Positions 22,900 to 33,744 of a DNA stretch of 64,000 nucleotides are shown piece after piece. This DNA is from Cricetomys ansorgei (taxonomy: Eukaryota > Chordata > Mammalia > Rodentia > Nesomyidae). Both the position numbers and the translations under genes were made by a program. The stretch spans positions 1 through 64,000 of the forward strand of contig JAMJFZ010001749.1 of assembly GCA_026225945.1 (NCBI GenBank), given 5' to 3'. Numbering within the stretch: position 1 is the stretch's first letter; every line of letters starts with the position of its first letter. The notes beneath the pieces were generated by a model that saw only the letters and a list, made by a program, of their open reading frames with translations, was not told the origin of the DNA and did no database searches.

Positions 22900-25120
22900 C
22901 AGGCCCATGTGCCACCTTCTCTCGACAGAGCCTCCTTCCTACTTTTAATTAGTTTTTTGAGACAAAAATCTCATGCAGCTGAAGCTGGTTTTGAACCCCT
23001 GACCCTCCTGGTTCAGCCTCCTCAATGTTGCCTGGCTTCCTTTCCAGGTTTTAAGTTTTAAAGCAGTGATTTCCAAATAGGTGCCTAAGTCCTTGAGAAC
23101 AGAGGTATGCTGCAAAAAGTTCTGGTTTGGGCCAAACCCCCATACCTGCCAGAAACTACCTGAGGGAAGGAAAAAAACAAATCTAAAACAAAAGTTGCTT
23201 TCCTCGGCCCTCCTCAATCTCATCACACAAACTCAAGCCTTCCTGGCCTTGTTTGTTTTTATTTTAAGGAAATTAAGAAGAAGAAAAAAAAACATGCAAA
23301 AATATTTTTGCAATGTAATGGAACTCCAAAGCCTAGGAGGTAGGAGTGTTTTCAGGCAAGCTAATTAAGCTGCCACATTCTGAACATGACCCATAAGAAA
23401 AGCTGACAAAGTGACCAGGAACAAGGAGTCCTGTTGACCAGTAGCAGGTCCACAGGGGCCCAGCTGTCAATGCCAAGTGCTGATACAGGGTCCCTGTGCT
23501 ATCCAAGGCACAGGCAGGCTGTGACTGATGAGCTTCACAGCTCCTGGAGACTGTTAATCACACCACGGTCTGAAAGGAATCTGTGGTCAGAGACCTCACT
23601 TCTGGCTCGGCTCAAAGCCACATGAATTCACAAAGAGCATTTCCAGATTACCTGAGCCCTAGGAATCCAGGCTGAGGACCCAGGGTCTGGCAGTGCAAGC
23701 TCTTTTTTCTGACCCACACCAGACAGTCCAAAATCTAGACTATAAAAACAGCTCAATGACATGACAGAAACTTGGGTTAACTACAGTCCAGCTGGGCATG
23801 GTGGCTCATTCCTGTAATCTCAGCACTCTGGAAGAAAAGCCAGGATGGCGATCACTAATGCTGCATAGGCCAGCCTGGGTTAGACATATCGAACAGCCAC
23901 AGAAACATCAAGTGACTCTGCATTAGTAGTTGTTCCTATTAATATTCCATATTCACGCTCAGTAATGAAGTGGTTTTATGACATTCAACCACCTAATTAG
24001 GCTGCCCTTGGGGCAAATCCAGATTCCAGACACTCTACACTAAGCAAGCCCTAATCTCTGAGCTCTGGACTGAGGAGGAAGAGCTACAGCCTGCACCACA
24101 GGTGCCGTTCCTGAGAGTTTGAGGGGTATCCAGAACCAGACAGCAAGAAGCTCACAACCCCAAAACAAAGGCTGTGTGCCACGTGACATCTCAGTGACAT
24201 TCACTTCCTTGGCATCTCTGCTCTCCACCTATTAATATTTCAGAGTTTGGATTTGGCTGCATGAGTCACTGGCACCACTAAGCATTTTGAAAAGGAAGGA
24301 AGCAATGAATAAAACCCAAACAGCCAAAGGTCACCAGTGTCGCAATGTTGTGTCTAGGTCACAGAGATAGGCGCTACTGGCCCGGACGGCAGCCACAGCT
24401 TTTCTTGGTCGTTGTTTGCAGTCACTATTCCCAGTTCAGCTTCAACTCTCTGAAGCTCTTTAACTTCAAATCTCATTCAGGGTTTATTACAAAATATGAT
24501 CTAAAAATATGCTCTACTTCCAAAACTCATTGACTCAGCCCCCATCAATCATATTCAGGCAGTCTATGTCCAGATTATCATCTGGCCAAGATGTGTGAAA
24601 TGTTTTTCCTAATCCAACCCTTCCTGACCGGCCAATCCATAGCCAATAGCTCAAGCCAGGCCCTCTGGCCGAATTTTCTACAGGAGCCTCCAAACCAGCC
24701 TCGCTCTAGCCAGCCCCTCTCATTTCTGCCCCCCTGAATGACCAAAGTTGGATAACTATTACTGAAGCAGTCAGCAGTTGTAACTGCCTGACCTAAGACA
24801 TTCCACCAGACAAAAGAGGTGACTAAAAGCAGGTACCAGGATAGAATGACCCTTCGGGTTTGAAGGTGCTGAGACTCTGGGTGCTTCTCCCCACACCTGA
24901 ACTATGTCCCACACATTTGTCACACAGCAGAGAATCCAGCAACTAAATGGTCGTGTCTGAAGATGGCACCACAAAAGTCAAGTATGTCCGAGCAAGCTTC
25001 TATCTCAATCAGTCCCATCTTAACACTGCCTTTCTGATCATCAGATATCTATCTACCAAGCACCCACAATACAGCTTTACAGAGATGGCTTGTACTTTTT
25101 TATTGGTTGATTGGTTTCTT
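22900..25120. other. Itgb5 intron 1 sequence, few SINEs
   Basis: Only a decayed B1-like piece (about 23790-23890) is seen. The sequence TAATTAAG (about 23362) and a TGAGTCA (about 24262) are possible factor sites. No gene found. Confidence 0.4.
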
Positions 25121-25124
25121 AAGG

Positions 25125-25210
25125 TCTCATAGTCCTGAATGGCTTCAAACTCACTATGTAGCTAAGGCTGGCCTTGAACTCATCGTGGTAAACCTCTACC
25201 TCTCAAGATG
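25125..25210 (-). mobile_element. Truncated B1 SINE
   Basis: GGCTTCAAACTCACTATGTAG and GGCTGGCCTTGAACTCAT. Confidence 0.75.
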
Positions 25211-25229
25211 GCAACCTTCCATTTTTGAA

Positions 25230-25500
25230 ACAGTAATCCATACAATGAGCTATACTATGCAGCTATAAAATGGAATGAACACCTTGATATGAAGCTTACC
25301 CCAATGTAAGGCTAAGTTAAAAATAAAAAGCAAGATGCAGAAGGATATTTCATGCTGCTTCTGAATAGAGGACGGGTATTATAACATGTTACAGAAACAT
25401 TGATGAATAATGATCTAACAGGGACTATCTGTGCAGGACAGGAGCCATCAGGGGACTATCCCGGTCTAATGGGTGACGAGAAAAGACAGGCGTCTTCTCA
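25230..25500 (+). mobile_element. Probable L1 3' fragment
   Basis: GAGCTATACTATGCAGCTATAAAATGG resembles the L1 'ACTATGCAGCCATAAAA' text, and A/T-rich decayed sequence follows. The U6 pseudogene starts just after it at 25536. Confidence 0.45.
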
Positions 25501-25535
25501 CCATATCCTACTTATACTCAGAAAACTTATGGGAG

Positions 25536-25640
25536 GTGCTCACGTTGACAAGCACATAAACTAAAACTGGAACAATACAGAGAAGGTTGGCATGGCCTCT
25601 GCACACAGATGACTCACAAATTCATGGAGCGTTCCATATT
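25536..25640 (+). pseudogene. U6 snRNA pseudogene
   Basis: Over about 105 bp this follows U6 snRNA from its GTGCTC start, through ACTAAAACTGGAACAATACAG and GGCATGGCCTCTGCAC, to GCGTTCCATATT at the 3' end. There are many substitutions: the GCTTCGGCAGC loop region is changed, and GACACGCAAATTCGTG reads GACTCACAAATTCATG. The terminal T-run needed for RNA polymerase III termination is lost. I see no proximal TATA or PSE at the usual spacing. It is probably an L1-mobilised retrocopy, not a working gene. It lies in Itgb5 intron 1 on the opposite strand. Confidence 0.9.
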
Positions 25641-25689
25641 AGAACAGAAAAATTATTTGAGTATATTAATTACTTAAGAATGGGGGAGG

Positions 25690-26650
25690 CAAACGGGCAT
25701 GGCTCAGCAGGTAAAAAGTTTTTATCAAACAAACTTCATGACCTGAGTTCAACACCCAGACCAAAGTAAACAGCTGGATGTCAAAGGCACACATCTGTAA
25801 TCCCAGCATTCCTACAGTGAGATAGGAGGCAGAGACGGAACTGCTCCGAAGCCTAAGGGCCAGCTAGCCTCCCGCACCTTAAGTACACATTGCAGACAGC
25901 TGACTCCTGAAAGTTGTCCTCTTACATCCACACACGTCGTGGTACACGTGGACGCAGGAGCTGGAGACAGGCGGCCACTGAGGTGGCTCAGTGGTAATAG
26001 CATTTGTTACACAACCATGAGGATATGTGTTCGAATCCCTAAAAGCTGAGCACAGTCACACATGTTTGAAATCCTAACGCTGAGAGGCAGAGACAAGCAG
26101 CCAGCCAGCTCAAAGGCTGAGGTGAGTGACAGATCCTATCTTACTGAGAAGGAAACCAGAGGGAAGGCAGTAGAAAAGATAGCCAACGCCCTCCTCTGGC
26201 TTCTCCATGAAGCTCATCGGCATGCCCGCATACATGCATATGCACACAAAATTTCTTAAATAAAAAAGATATTTTTAACAATCATATTATTTTTAATTAC
26301 GTGTATGGGTCTGTGTATGGGTGTGTGCACATGCGTGCTGGTGCACTCAGAGGCCAGAAACATCAGATCCCCGGAGCTGGAGTTAGAAGAGTCATTGACC
26401 CACTTGAGAACTCATAGGGTCCTCTGCAAGAGCAGCATGTGCTCTTTATCCTGGAGCCAGCTCAACTGAGGCAAGCTGGGGGTACTGAAGAGGACTTGGG
26501 TTGACTACCCAGCACTGTGTAAATGGAGGGTTTAGCTCAGCACCCAAGTGGTGGAGGCAGACAGAGGAGTTCAAGGATCCGAGCCACACTAGTGCTGGAG
26601 GCCAGCCTGAGATGAATGAGTCCCTGTCTCAAAAAGAAAAAGAACGAAGG
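25690..26650. mobile_element. SINE cluster: two B4-like (+), one B2/B3 (-), one B1/ID-like (+)
   Basis: B4-like at about 25690-25850 and 25978-26280; minus-strand B2/B3 at about 26290-26465, ending TTTATCCTGGAGCCAGCTC; B1/ID-like text to about 26640. Confidence 0.6.
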
Positions 26651-29284
26651 GGACAGCCCGTTACCTCTAGAATCTTCCTCCCCAAACATAAAACCCTGCC
26701 TAAGAAAGAGGCAGAAACGTCAGTGTGTACAAAGCAGGACAGTGTCTGTAAAGTAAGGGAGCAGAACTCTAAGCTGTCTAGTGGCAAGGACAGACAACCA
26801 TCGCAGCCTAGAGGAGCCCAAGAGAGCAGGACAGCTCCATGCAGTGGGGTACCCAGACAGGATCCCTGGACAGAAAAGGGTAAAAACCCAGGGGCTCTGA
26901 GCAGCATGGACCTTGGTTAATCAGGGTATGTTGATACGGTTTATCCACTGCGACAAATACACAGCACTACTTAGTGTAAGATGCTGATAACAGGGAAACT
27001 GGTGTGAAGATCTAACTCTTCTAGATTTTTTGAGGTTTTAAAGCCATGGGAAAGGAAGGCCAAAAAATGATGACACTAAGCAAGTCACCTGGCCTCCCCA
27101 GCACACAATTCCGGAGACAACTGCTTTTATCACGTATTCCAGATCAATGAATCCTGACACCTTCCAACAAGTCCCCACCCCGGACTTCAAAGTGAGGCCT
27201 AGGAGGGGGAGGGGCGGTTGAGAGAACTGGATTGGAAACAGGGAGACTTCAGATGGGATAAAGTGCCAAGAAGAGAAACCGAGGCTGAAAAGAAGATATG
27301 GGGAAGGAAGAGCCGACTCTGGATGAGAGTGGCTGGGGGCGGTGGGCTGAGCAGGAGACACCATGAGGAGGCCTGTGGGGTGCAGGGAAGCAGCCCCACA
27401 GCTACCTGGAAGGCAGCCCAGGCAGGAGAGAGTGGTGAGAGTCAGGGCAGAAGGGCAGGAGGCAGTGAGAGGCTCTGGGCAGATCCACGTGATATGAGGA
27501 GTGTCAGCATGATTACTCCGAGCGAGGGACGAGAATAACCAAAGAAGTCCTGCAGAGGTAGGTCCTGCCTTTTCCAGAGACAGGAATGCATCTGAACAAC
27601 TCTGGCAAGGCTGCCACAGGGGATCTGGTGAGGCCGCCCCAAGCTGCCACTCTCAGCCTCAGGATGAGTCAGCCCATCCTGAAGCAGCCATCACCCCGCT
27701 GACCCAAACCTGCATCCTATGGAAGCAAACAAACAAAAAACCTCATCAACAAACGGGCACCTATGACTACAGTGACTCTTTAAAGGCAACTGATTCCACC
27801 AAAGCTCCAGGGGCCCAGCCAACTGAAAACGCCCACTGCCCCAGCACACAGCCTCTGAGGGACACCCTATCATTAAATACTGCAAGTAATTACCCCACAT
27901 TGCTGATCTTGTTAAAACTTCCAGAATATTTCCATGACCAGGCTGAAGAAGAAAAAGTTGTTACTGGGACAGGCAGGCACAAAGGGCGATTTGCCAAACC
28001 ACTTAGATATTTTAATTCTTCGTTGCCTCAGTAGCTAAATAAGCATGGAGAACAAGCAGGAGAGGAATACTAATTAGAGCTAATTAGGCCCTGCCCTCTT
28101 CTGCCTCAGTCCCCATTAAGAAAAGCACCCTGACTAAGGACTGTGGAGTTAAAATGTAAATCCCAGAGGGTAAATAGTAGTCTATGAACCAAGGCCACCC
28201 TTTGCATTTCAGTGTCCTGGGCCTGGTTACCTAAAGGGAGCTGCGCACTCAACCAAATTCCAGTGCCTTCCCCACCTCCCATGCCAGCGTCTGCCCACGG
28301 CCATGGTGGGCCAGGGACAGGGTGAGGAGAAAGGGGGCTGCCAACTTGCATTCTCTAAATACAACAAAGGGCTCTTGGTATTCAGAGCATTCTAATTTGC
28401 AAGGCATTCGCTAAAAGAACATTTGATTGCTTATAAAATAATAAACCACAGCAGCAAACATGGCTGCAGTCATGCAGCAGGAGACCAGACTCCTCCTGTC
28501 TTACAGTGAAGTGGGCATGGGAGGCCTCCCCAGTGCAGCCCTTCCCTGGTAATCTGGAAAGGCCTTGTGTGTCAGCTTCCAGCCTGGAGACTCTTGGCCC
28601 CAGAAATAAGGAAGGAGACATCCTGGTGGGGGTGGGGGTGGGCAGCATAGCAAACCTTATTTCAAGTGAGCCCCTTAAGCTTCAGGCCTGCTGTCTTCTG
28701 GATTCACTCACTGGTCTAGGAACACCCACGAGGGCACTACGCTTCGCCATTTCTTTCTCAAGACAACTATGGCTTTCCTTTCAAATCATGTTTCTGGTAG
28801 TAAAATAGAAAGGAACTAGAGAAAGTTCCTGCCATCTTTCAAGGGGAGGGGAGGGGGGAGGAGGGGAGTGTGAGGAAGAGGAGACAGAAAGGACCAATGA
28901 GTCAGCAACACTGGCAGCCAGATGAGTCACTCCTCTGACCTTGCAAAGCACCTGGGCACTCTAAGAAGGAGGAGGCCCTGTCTGGAGGCTGGTAACAGGT
29001 TTGTTCTACCACCATTTTACTGATTTGGGGGGTTGGCAGTAAGAAATGGCAAAAGACAAGCCTGCGGTCACAGGGCAATGGACAAAACTAACTCTAAATG
29101 CTACGGAAGAGGTTCAAAAGACAAACAGCTCCCGGCCTGGGCTTATCACCCTGAGGGAAGAATGAAAGTCATGAGGCTCTCCAGGCCCATCTCTGGAATG
29201 AGGATCCTGCTCTGAAGCACAGGAACTTTGAGAGAGGGGAAATCACACACAAATAAAAGACAGATGCCTCTGATAATGTGACGT
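26651..29284. promoter_or_regulatory. SINE-poor block near the Itgb5 promoter, candidate regulatory region
   Basis: About 2.6 kb of intron 1 has no recognised SINE, while the rest of the window averages more than one per kb. It holds two CTAATTAG palindromes (28070-28077 and 28080-28087) and TGAGTCA at 27665, 28898 and 28923. No coding exon is seen. Lack of SINEs near a promoter often goes with constrained regulatory DNA, but conservation cannot be tested here. Confidence 0.4.
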
Positions 29285-29420
29285 GAACTCGGGTGGGCGC
29301 TCCTTCCTTCCAACACCTGGGAGGTGTAGGCAGTTAGAACTCTAAATTCCAGGCCAGCCTGGTCTACATAGTGAGTTACAGGCTAGCCAGGGTACCTTAA
29401 ACAAAACAAAACAAAAAACA
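29285..29420 (+). mobile_element. B1-like SINE
   Basis: CCAGGCCAGCCTGGTCTACA and an A-rich tail. From 29421 to the CpG island no repeat or gene is recognised. Confidence 0.7.
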
Positions 29421-30959
29421 AAAACCTAGCCATGGAGCTATTGACAATAGTTAGCTGCTGAAAGGGAAGCTTGTAGCCACAGGTAAGTCAGCAGGCTCTG
29501 GTGGAAGACTACACAGGTAAAAATATTGGAAAAGCACAAATTAGTCTCCCAGTGCTTTTTAAAAATGCACACAAAGTTGGGTGTGTAGGAAAGGGGTGTG
29601 TGGTGGTGGATCTGGGAGGGGAAGTAAATATGATCAAAACAGGTTGCAGGAAAGTCAACTCATACAAATTAAAGTCTTTGCAATGGGAACTGTTTGAGTT
29701 TTCATTGAAATAAAATAATATCTAACTTTAAGGAAACTGAGGCCATTCCAAAACTTGAACTTCATGGAACGCTAACAGAAAAAGGAGAAACTAATGTAAG
29801 GTTGCTGTCAAGTTTATTTGACAAAAGTTTTAAAACTATCATCACAAAAAAATAGCTAAAAGAAAACATTTCCACCAAACAATAAAAAGAGCATAACTTC
29901 AAACTGAAAGTCCGTCCTAAAGCGAGATCAGTTGACAAGGATATATTCTCTGAGTTTCCTTGAGGTCCCGGGAACACCAAAGATGGATACTGGTTGCCAG
30001 ATTGGGGGGAGGGAGTGGAACCCACTGATCTACTTATTTTCCATCAAAGCAGCCTTGCTACAGTGTTAAGTTTGGACTGGGGCCTGAACGACGTTTTTGT
30101 TTCCTCAACCCCCTCCGCGCTCTCAGATGGAAACCTCAACCTCCCTCATGTAAATGAGACCCGATAGGGGAACAGAGTTCTCCCCTCAAGCAGCCAGCAA
30201 CCACCTCGGGCTTGAAAGTGAATAGCGCACCCTTAATCAATACACAATTACTCCAGACTGAAGGGAGAATGTTCGGAAGCTCCCGCTTTGAGCGGGTTGG
30301 TTGGAAGAGGTAGGGCAAGCTCATCTCCTCGGCAGCCCCAGCGCAGACTAGCATCCTTCCTCTAGGGGCTTCTTAACTGCTACTCCTAAGTCTGAAACTC
30401 TGCAGGTAGCTGGGGCTTCATCCATCCACGCCAGGGCAGGGGAGCACCCGGCTAAGGCAGGGCCGGCACCCCCTCCGCAGGTAGGACACCGCGTTTGTGA
30501 GTCGCGCACACAGCGACAGGATCAGATGGCGGAGTCCCTGGGGTGGGGCCATGCCTTCGGACTTGCGGAGCGGTGACAACTTTCAACTTAGTCCGGGCGC
30601 AGAGAAAGCTGCACTATCCAAACCGGAGTGGCCGGGCCGCCACACTTGGGCCCCCATACCACTCCCCCGCGGGCCACAAGGGCCGCTTTGTGCAGGGAGT
30701 GCGGAGCCGGGGCCCCAGCGCGGGGCGGGGAGGCCTTCCCTCCCTATCCCCTTCGCCCTCGGGCTCCGCCAGCAGACGCCCGCTGTTTACACAGGAAGGG
30801 AAGGCTGGTCGGCCGGGAGGGAACCCGGCGGCGCACGCAGATCCGAAGCCCGCGCCCCGCCGTCCCTCGGGGAGCGCCCCGGGCTGCACCGCACCCTCGG
30901 GCCCCGCCAGCGGCCGCACGCGAGCAGAGTTCCCGCGGCGCACCGGCGGCGCGGCTTAC

Positions 30960-31029
30960 CTGCGAGGCGCGGCACGAGCGCGCAGAGCCCGAGCAGACAG
31001 GCGCAGAGGGTCGCGGGCACCCGCGGCAT
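30960..31029 (-). CDS. Itgb5: Itgb5 exon 1 coding part: integrin beta-5 signal peptide
   Basis: This encodes the start of integrin beta-5, the beta chain that pairs with alpha-V to make a vitronectin receptor on the cell surface. The ATG is at 31029 in a good context (A at -3). The 23 full codons form a signal peptide with a short N-terminal segment and a hydrophobic core (ACLLGLCALVPRLA), and match the known ITGB5 N-terminus closely. The exon ends GCA G|GTAAG at 30960, a strong donor in phase 1, and joins exon 2 to give Gly-Leu-Asn. The ATG is the first in its frame and sits in a CpG island. Out-of-frame upstream starts are listed separately. Identification is firm from sequence plus the matching exons 2 and 3. 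Confidence 0.95.
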
Positions 31030-31119
31030 GGTGCGCGCCGCTCGGCCGGGGTGCGCGGCGGGGACGGAGCGGGGCCGAGGCCGGGGACCGCAGCCGCATG
31101 CCGGGCGCTGCGCTCGGGC

Positions 31120-31164
31120 TCACGGCGCCCGCGGACGGGCTGGCCCGCGCCCCGCCGCCACCAT
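31120..31164 (-). other. Short upstream ORF in the probable Itgb5 leader
   Basis: An ATG at 31164 opens a 14-codon frame (MVAAGRGPARPRAP) that ends in TGA at 31120, 90 nt before the Itgb5 start. Its context is weak to moderate. A second ATG at 31099 is in another frame and overlaps the Itgb5 start. Both matter only if transcription begins upstream of them. Confidence 0.4.
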
Positions 31165-31480
31165 CCCTCTCGCAGGCGGGCTGGGACACCCGGAGTTGTC
31201 GCCGCTCGGGACGCGCCCTCGCCGAGCCCCCCTTTCCTTCTCCCTCGGCCGCCGGGCTCCACTCTCCTCCTCTGCTTTCTCCTCCCCTCTCTCCCGCCGG
31301 CCGCCACTCGGTCAGTTTACGGCTAGGCGGGACGGGGCGGGGCGAGCTCCGGGGACCAGCTCCGCCCTGCGCCGGGACCCGCCTGCATGCCGAGGCCCCG
31401 GGGTGCCCAGGTGGCTGTCACGTCCGACGCACTGCGATGGGGGGGAGGGTCCCCGAGTTCAAAACTTCTAGTTAGGGGCT

Positions 31481-32984
31481 CCCTCCCGAGTCTTAGCAAC
31501 AACGGGAGGGGGCAGGGCGTGCTCCACTAAGCCCGCAGAAATTACTTGGGCCAAAGCAATCCCAGTGTGACTTCAGGATCAGGATGGAGGGCAGGTACCG
31601 CTTGGGTCCTGCCAGGCAATTTCGTCGTGCCAGAGGCTCATGCCAGCCCTGGCCTCGCCCTAGACGGGACCGAGGCGCCTGGCGTGTTCAACCAAGACTC
31701 CGGGCTCCTGGTGGGCAGGAGGGGACACGTGGAAAGAAGAGGCACAGGTGAAGCCGAGGGCACACTGCTGAGCAGGCATTGTGCTAGGTCCTTACTGAGT
31801 GTGTACTCGCTCAATGAGTACTCCTAACAGCTGCTGTTAGATGAGAAAACTGAGGCACAGAGGGTTAACATGCTGAGGAAGTGACTGTTGGGATGACTGT
31901 CCAGAAATTGAGAATGATTTAAGTCAAGCAGCCTAACCTTTGCAGGTCAAGAACCCGCTGGAAGGTCAGGACTTGAAGTGTGAGCGCAAAAACCTACTTA
32001 AGGCATTTGGATCTTAAGCTTTGCTTCTGCCCACCTCCCGACCTCTGACTGGATGGTACAGGTGGAAGTCAGTTTGTAGTGTAGTGTGCCTAGGCAAAAA
32101 TGAAGTAATCTATAGCAAACTTCAAAATTCATCCTTAGACCATATGCAAATATCATATTCTGTAATATCTTCCTTTGTTCCGACTTAGAAGTCCTAATTG
32201 CTGCCAAACATTATCCAAGCTACCCAGGTTTACTTTGGAATTACCTGCCCCTCGGGGCATTGGCCTTGAAGCTACTATTATCTCAGCTGAGTGATTCTAA
32301 GTTATGGGAGCTGATCAAAGAGTTTGAACAGGAAGACATCCTGTGCCGAGTGTTAATTTGTCTGACAAGAATAAATGGGGTGGATCAGCTAGCAGGCGAA
32401 TTGAGTCCTGGAAGCTGGCTGAATACTGCTTTAAGCCATGCACTCTTTAAGTTCAGGCCCTGTAATAGCCCATCTTCTGTGTACCCAAAGCAGCACTTCG
32501 TAGCTGTTGAAATATCTCACTTTGTCCCACACCTGGCACAGACCACCATTTACCTAAATTGCACCTGGGAAATGCTGTGATCCAACTTGCCCTAATTCTC
32601 ACCAGACCCCTCCAGTCTTATCTGGTGGTTCTCTGGGTCCCCAGCCTGCCCAGACCTGCACAAGCCACCAACTCCTGAGCAATCCAAGCTGCATTAAAGC
32701 TGGTTTGGAGATGCCTTTTTCTAACTCAAAATTTCTACTTTGTGATTTGTGCTTTTTTCCCCCTTTCAAAAATTCTTCACGTTCACAGATTAAGTGGCAG
32801 ATATACCTATGATGAGCTATCATTTGATCTTAAAAAGAAATGGAGCTGAGGAGTTATTCATGAGTACAGAGTTCCAGGTTGGGACAATGGGAAAGTTCTA
32901 GAAATGGGTATTGGCACATAGGGGTCCACTTAAAATGGCTAAAATGATAAATTTTACATCATGTTTCTCTTACCATTAAAAGAA
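31481..32984. other. Intergenic, upstream of Itgb5
   Basis: Apart from the MIR fragment, no gene or repeat is recognised. An open frame at 32260-32580 (+) has no splice context or family match. Confidence 0.4.
31765..31870 (+). mobile_element. MIR SINE fragment
   Basis: CATTGTGCTAGGTCCTTACT and GATGAGAAAACTGAGGCACA followed by GAGGGTTAACA are diagnostic MIR text. It lies just upstream of the Itgb5 CpG island. Confidence 0.8.
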
Positions 32985-33430
32985 TAGTTATAGGGCTAGA
33001 GAGATAACACAGTGACTAAAAGCAGTGGCAGCTCTTCTAGAGGACCCAGGTTCAATTCCCAGCACCCACAGGGTAACCATTGTCTGAGGATCTGACACCC
33101 CCTTTTAGACTCTGCAGACACTTACATGTACTCCACACGCAGACATACAAGCAGGCAAAATACCTATACACCTAAAATAAAAATGAACTAAATCTTTTTT
33201 TTTTTTTTTTGAAGAGCCCTTTGTAGAGGAGGCCTATGAAACACAGGTATACTTTTTTCTTTAATGCTGAGATCAACTTTTTATTTGAAAAACACCAGAT
33301 TAGAGCTGGTGTGGTAGTGTATGCCTATAGTCTCAGCACTTGGGAAATGAAGTCAGGAAGATCATCTTGACTACAGAGCAAGTTCAAGTCTAGCCTGGCT
33401 ACTTGAAACCCAGTCTCAAGCAACCAAGAA
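32985..33430 (+). mobile_element. B2/B3 SINE and B1 SINE
   Basis: AGGGCTAGAGAGATAACACAG starts the first, to about 33200. B1 at about 33297-33430 has TGGTAGTGTATGCCTATAGT. Confidence 0.75.
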
Positions 33431-33744
33431 AAATAAAATAGAAGAAAAATAATCTATGTACTTTTTGTTGGAAAACATTCTGACATAGGTTTTTCTCTTC
33501 TTGTGCACTATGGTTATTATTAGAAGAAAAATAATCCCCATGTCAGCTTTTAGCCAATTCAGGACCTTTGAGGATGAACCTAAAAGTGACACCCAGGTAA
33601 CAGGTGAGGCTGTAAGCACACTGTCTCCCACGTTGATGAAAACGGCCTAATATGTGAGCCGGCATAGTCATTTGTGTGTTGGCTTTAGGTTAGGCATGTA
33701 CAAGGTAGTTATGCCAACTGACCATTAAGAAGTACACGCTAGAG

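Larger units (their letters stand above)
30450..31480 (-). promoter_or_regulatory. Itgb5: CpG-island promoter and 5' leader of Itgb5
   Basis: This is an abrupt GC- and CpG-rich block flanked by ordinary AT-balanced, SINE-bearing DNA. It covers exon 1, the start of intron 1 and the upstream flank. A consensus GC box (GGGGCGGGG, 31334-31342) lies about 305 bp upstream of the ATG and further G/C runs surround it. I see no TATA box at a useful distance, in keeping with a dispersed CpG-island promoter. The transcription start cannot be placed from sequence alone. Long open frames cross this block on both strands because GC-rich DNA has few stop codons; I treat them as chance. Confidence 0.85.

Noticed and set aside
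25536..25640. Functional U6 snRNA gene
   Set aside because: Many substitutions in conserved segments, no T-run terminator and no upstream PSE/TATA pair.
30497..31475. Long Pro/Arg/Ala-rich open frames on both strands over the CpG island
   Set aside because: GC-rich DNA lacks stop codons. The frames overlap each other and the real Itgb5 exon, and show no domain.
32260..32580. 106-codon plus-strand open frame upstream of Itgb5
   Set aside because: It begins in unremarkable intergenic DNA without a promoter, poly(A) signal or family signature.
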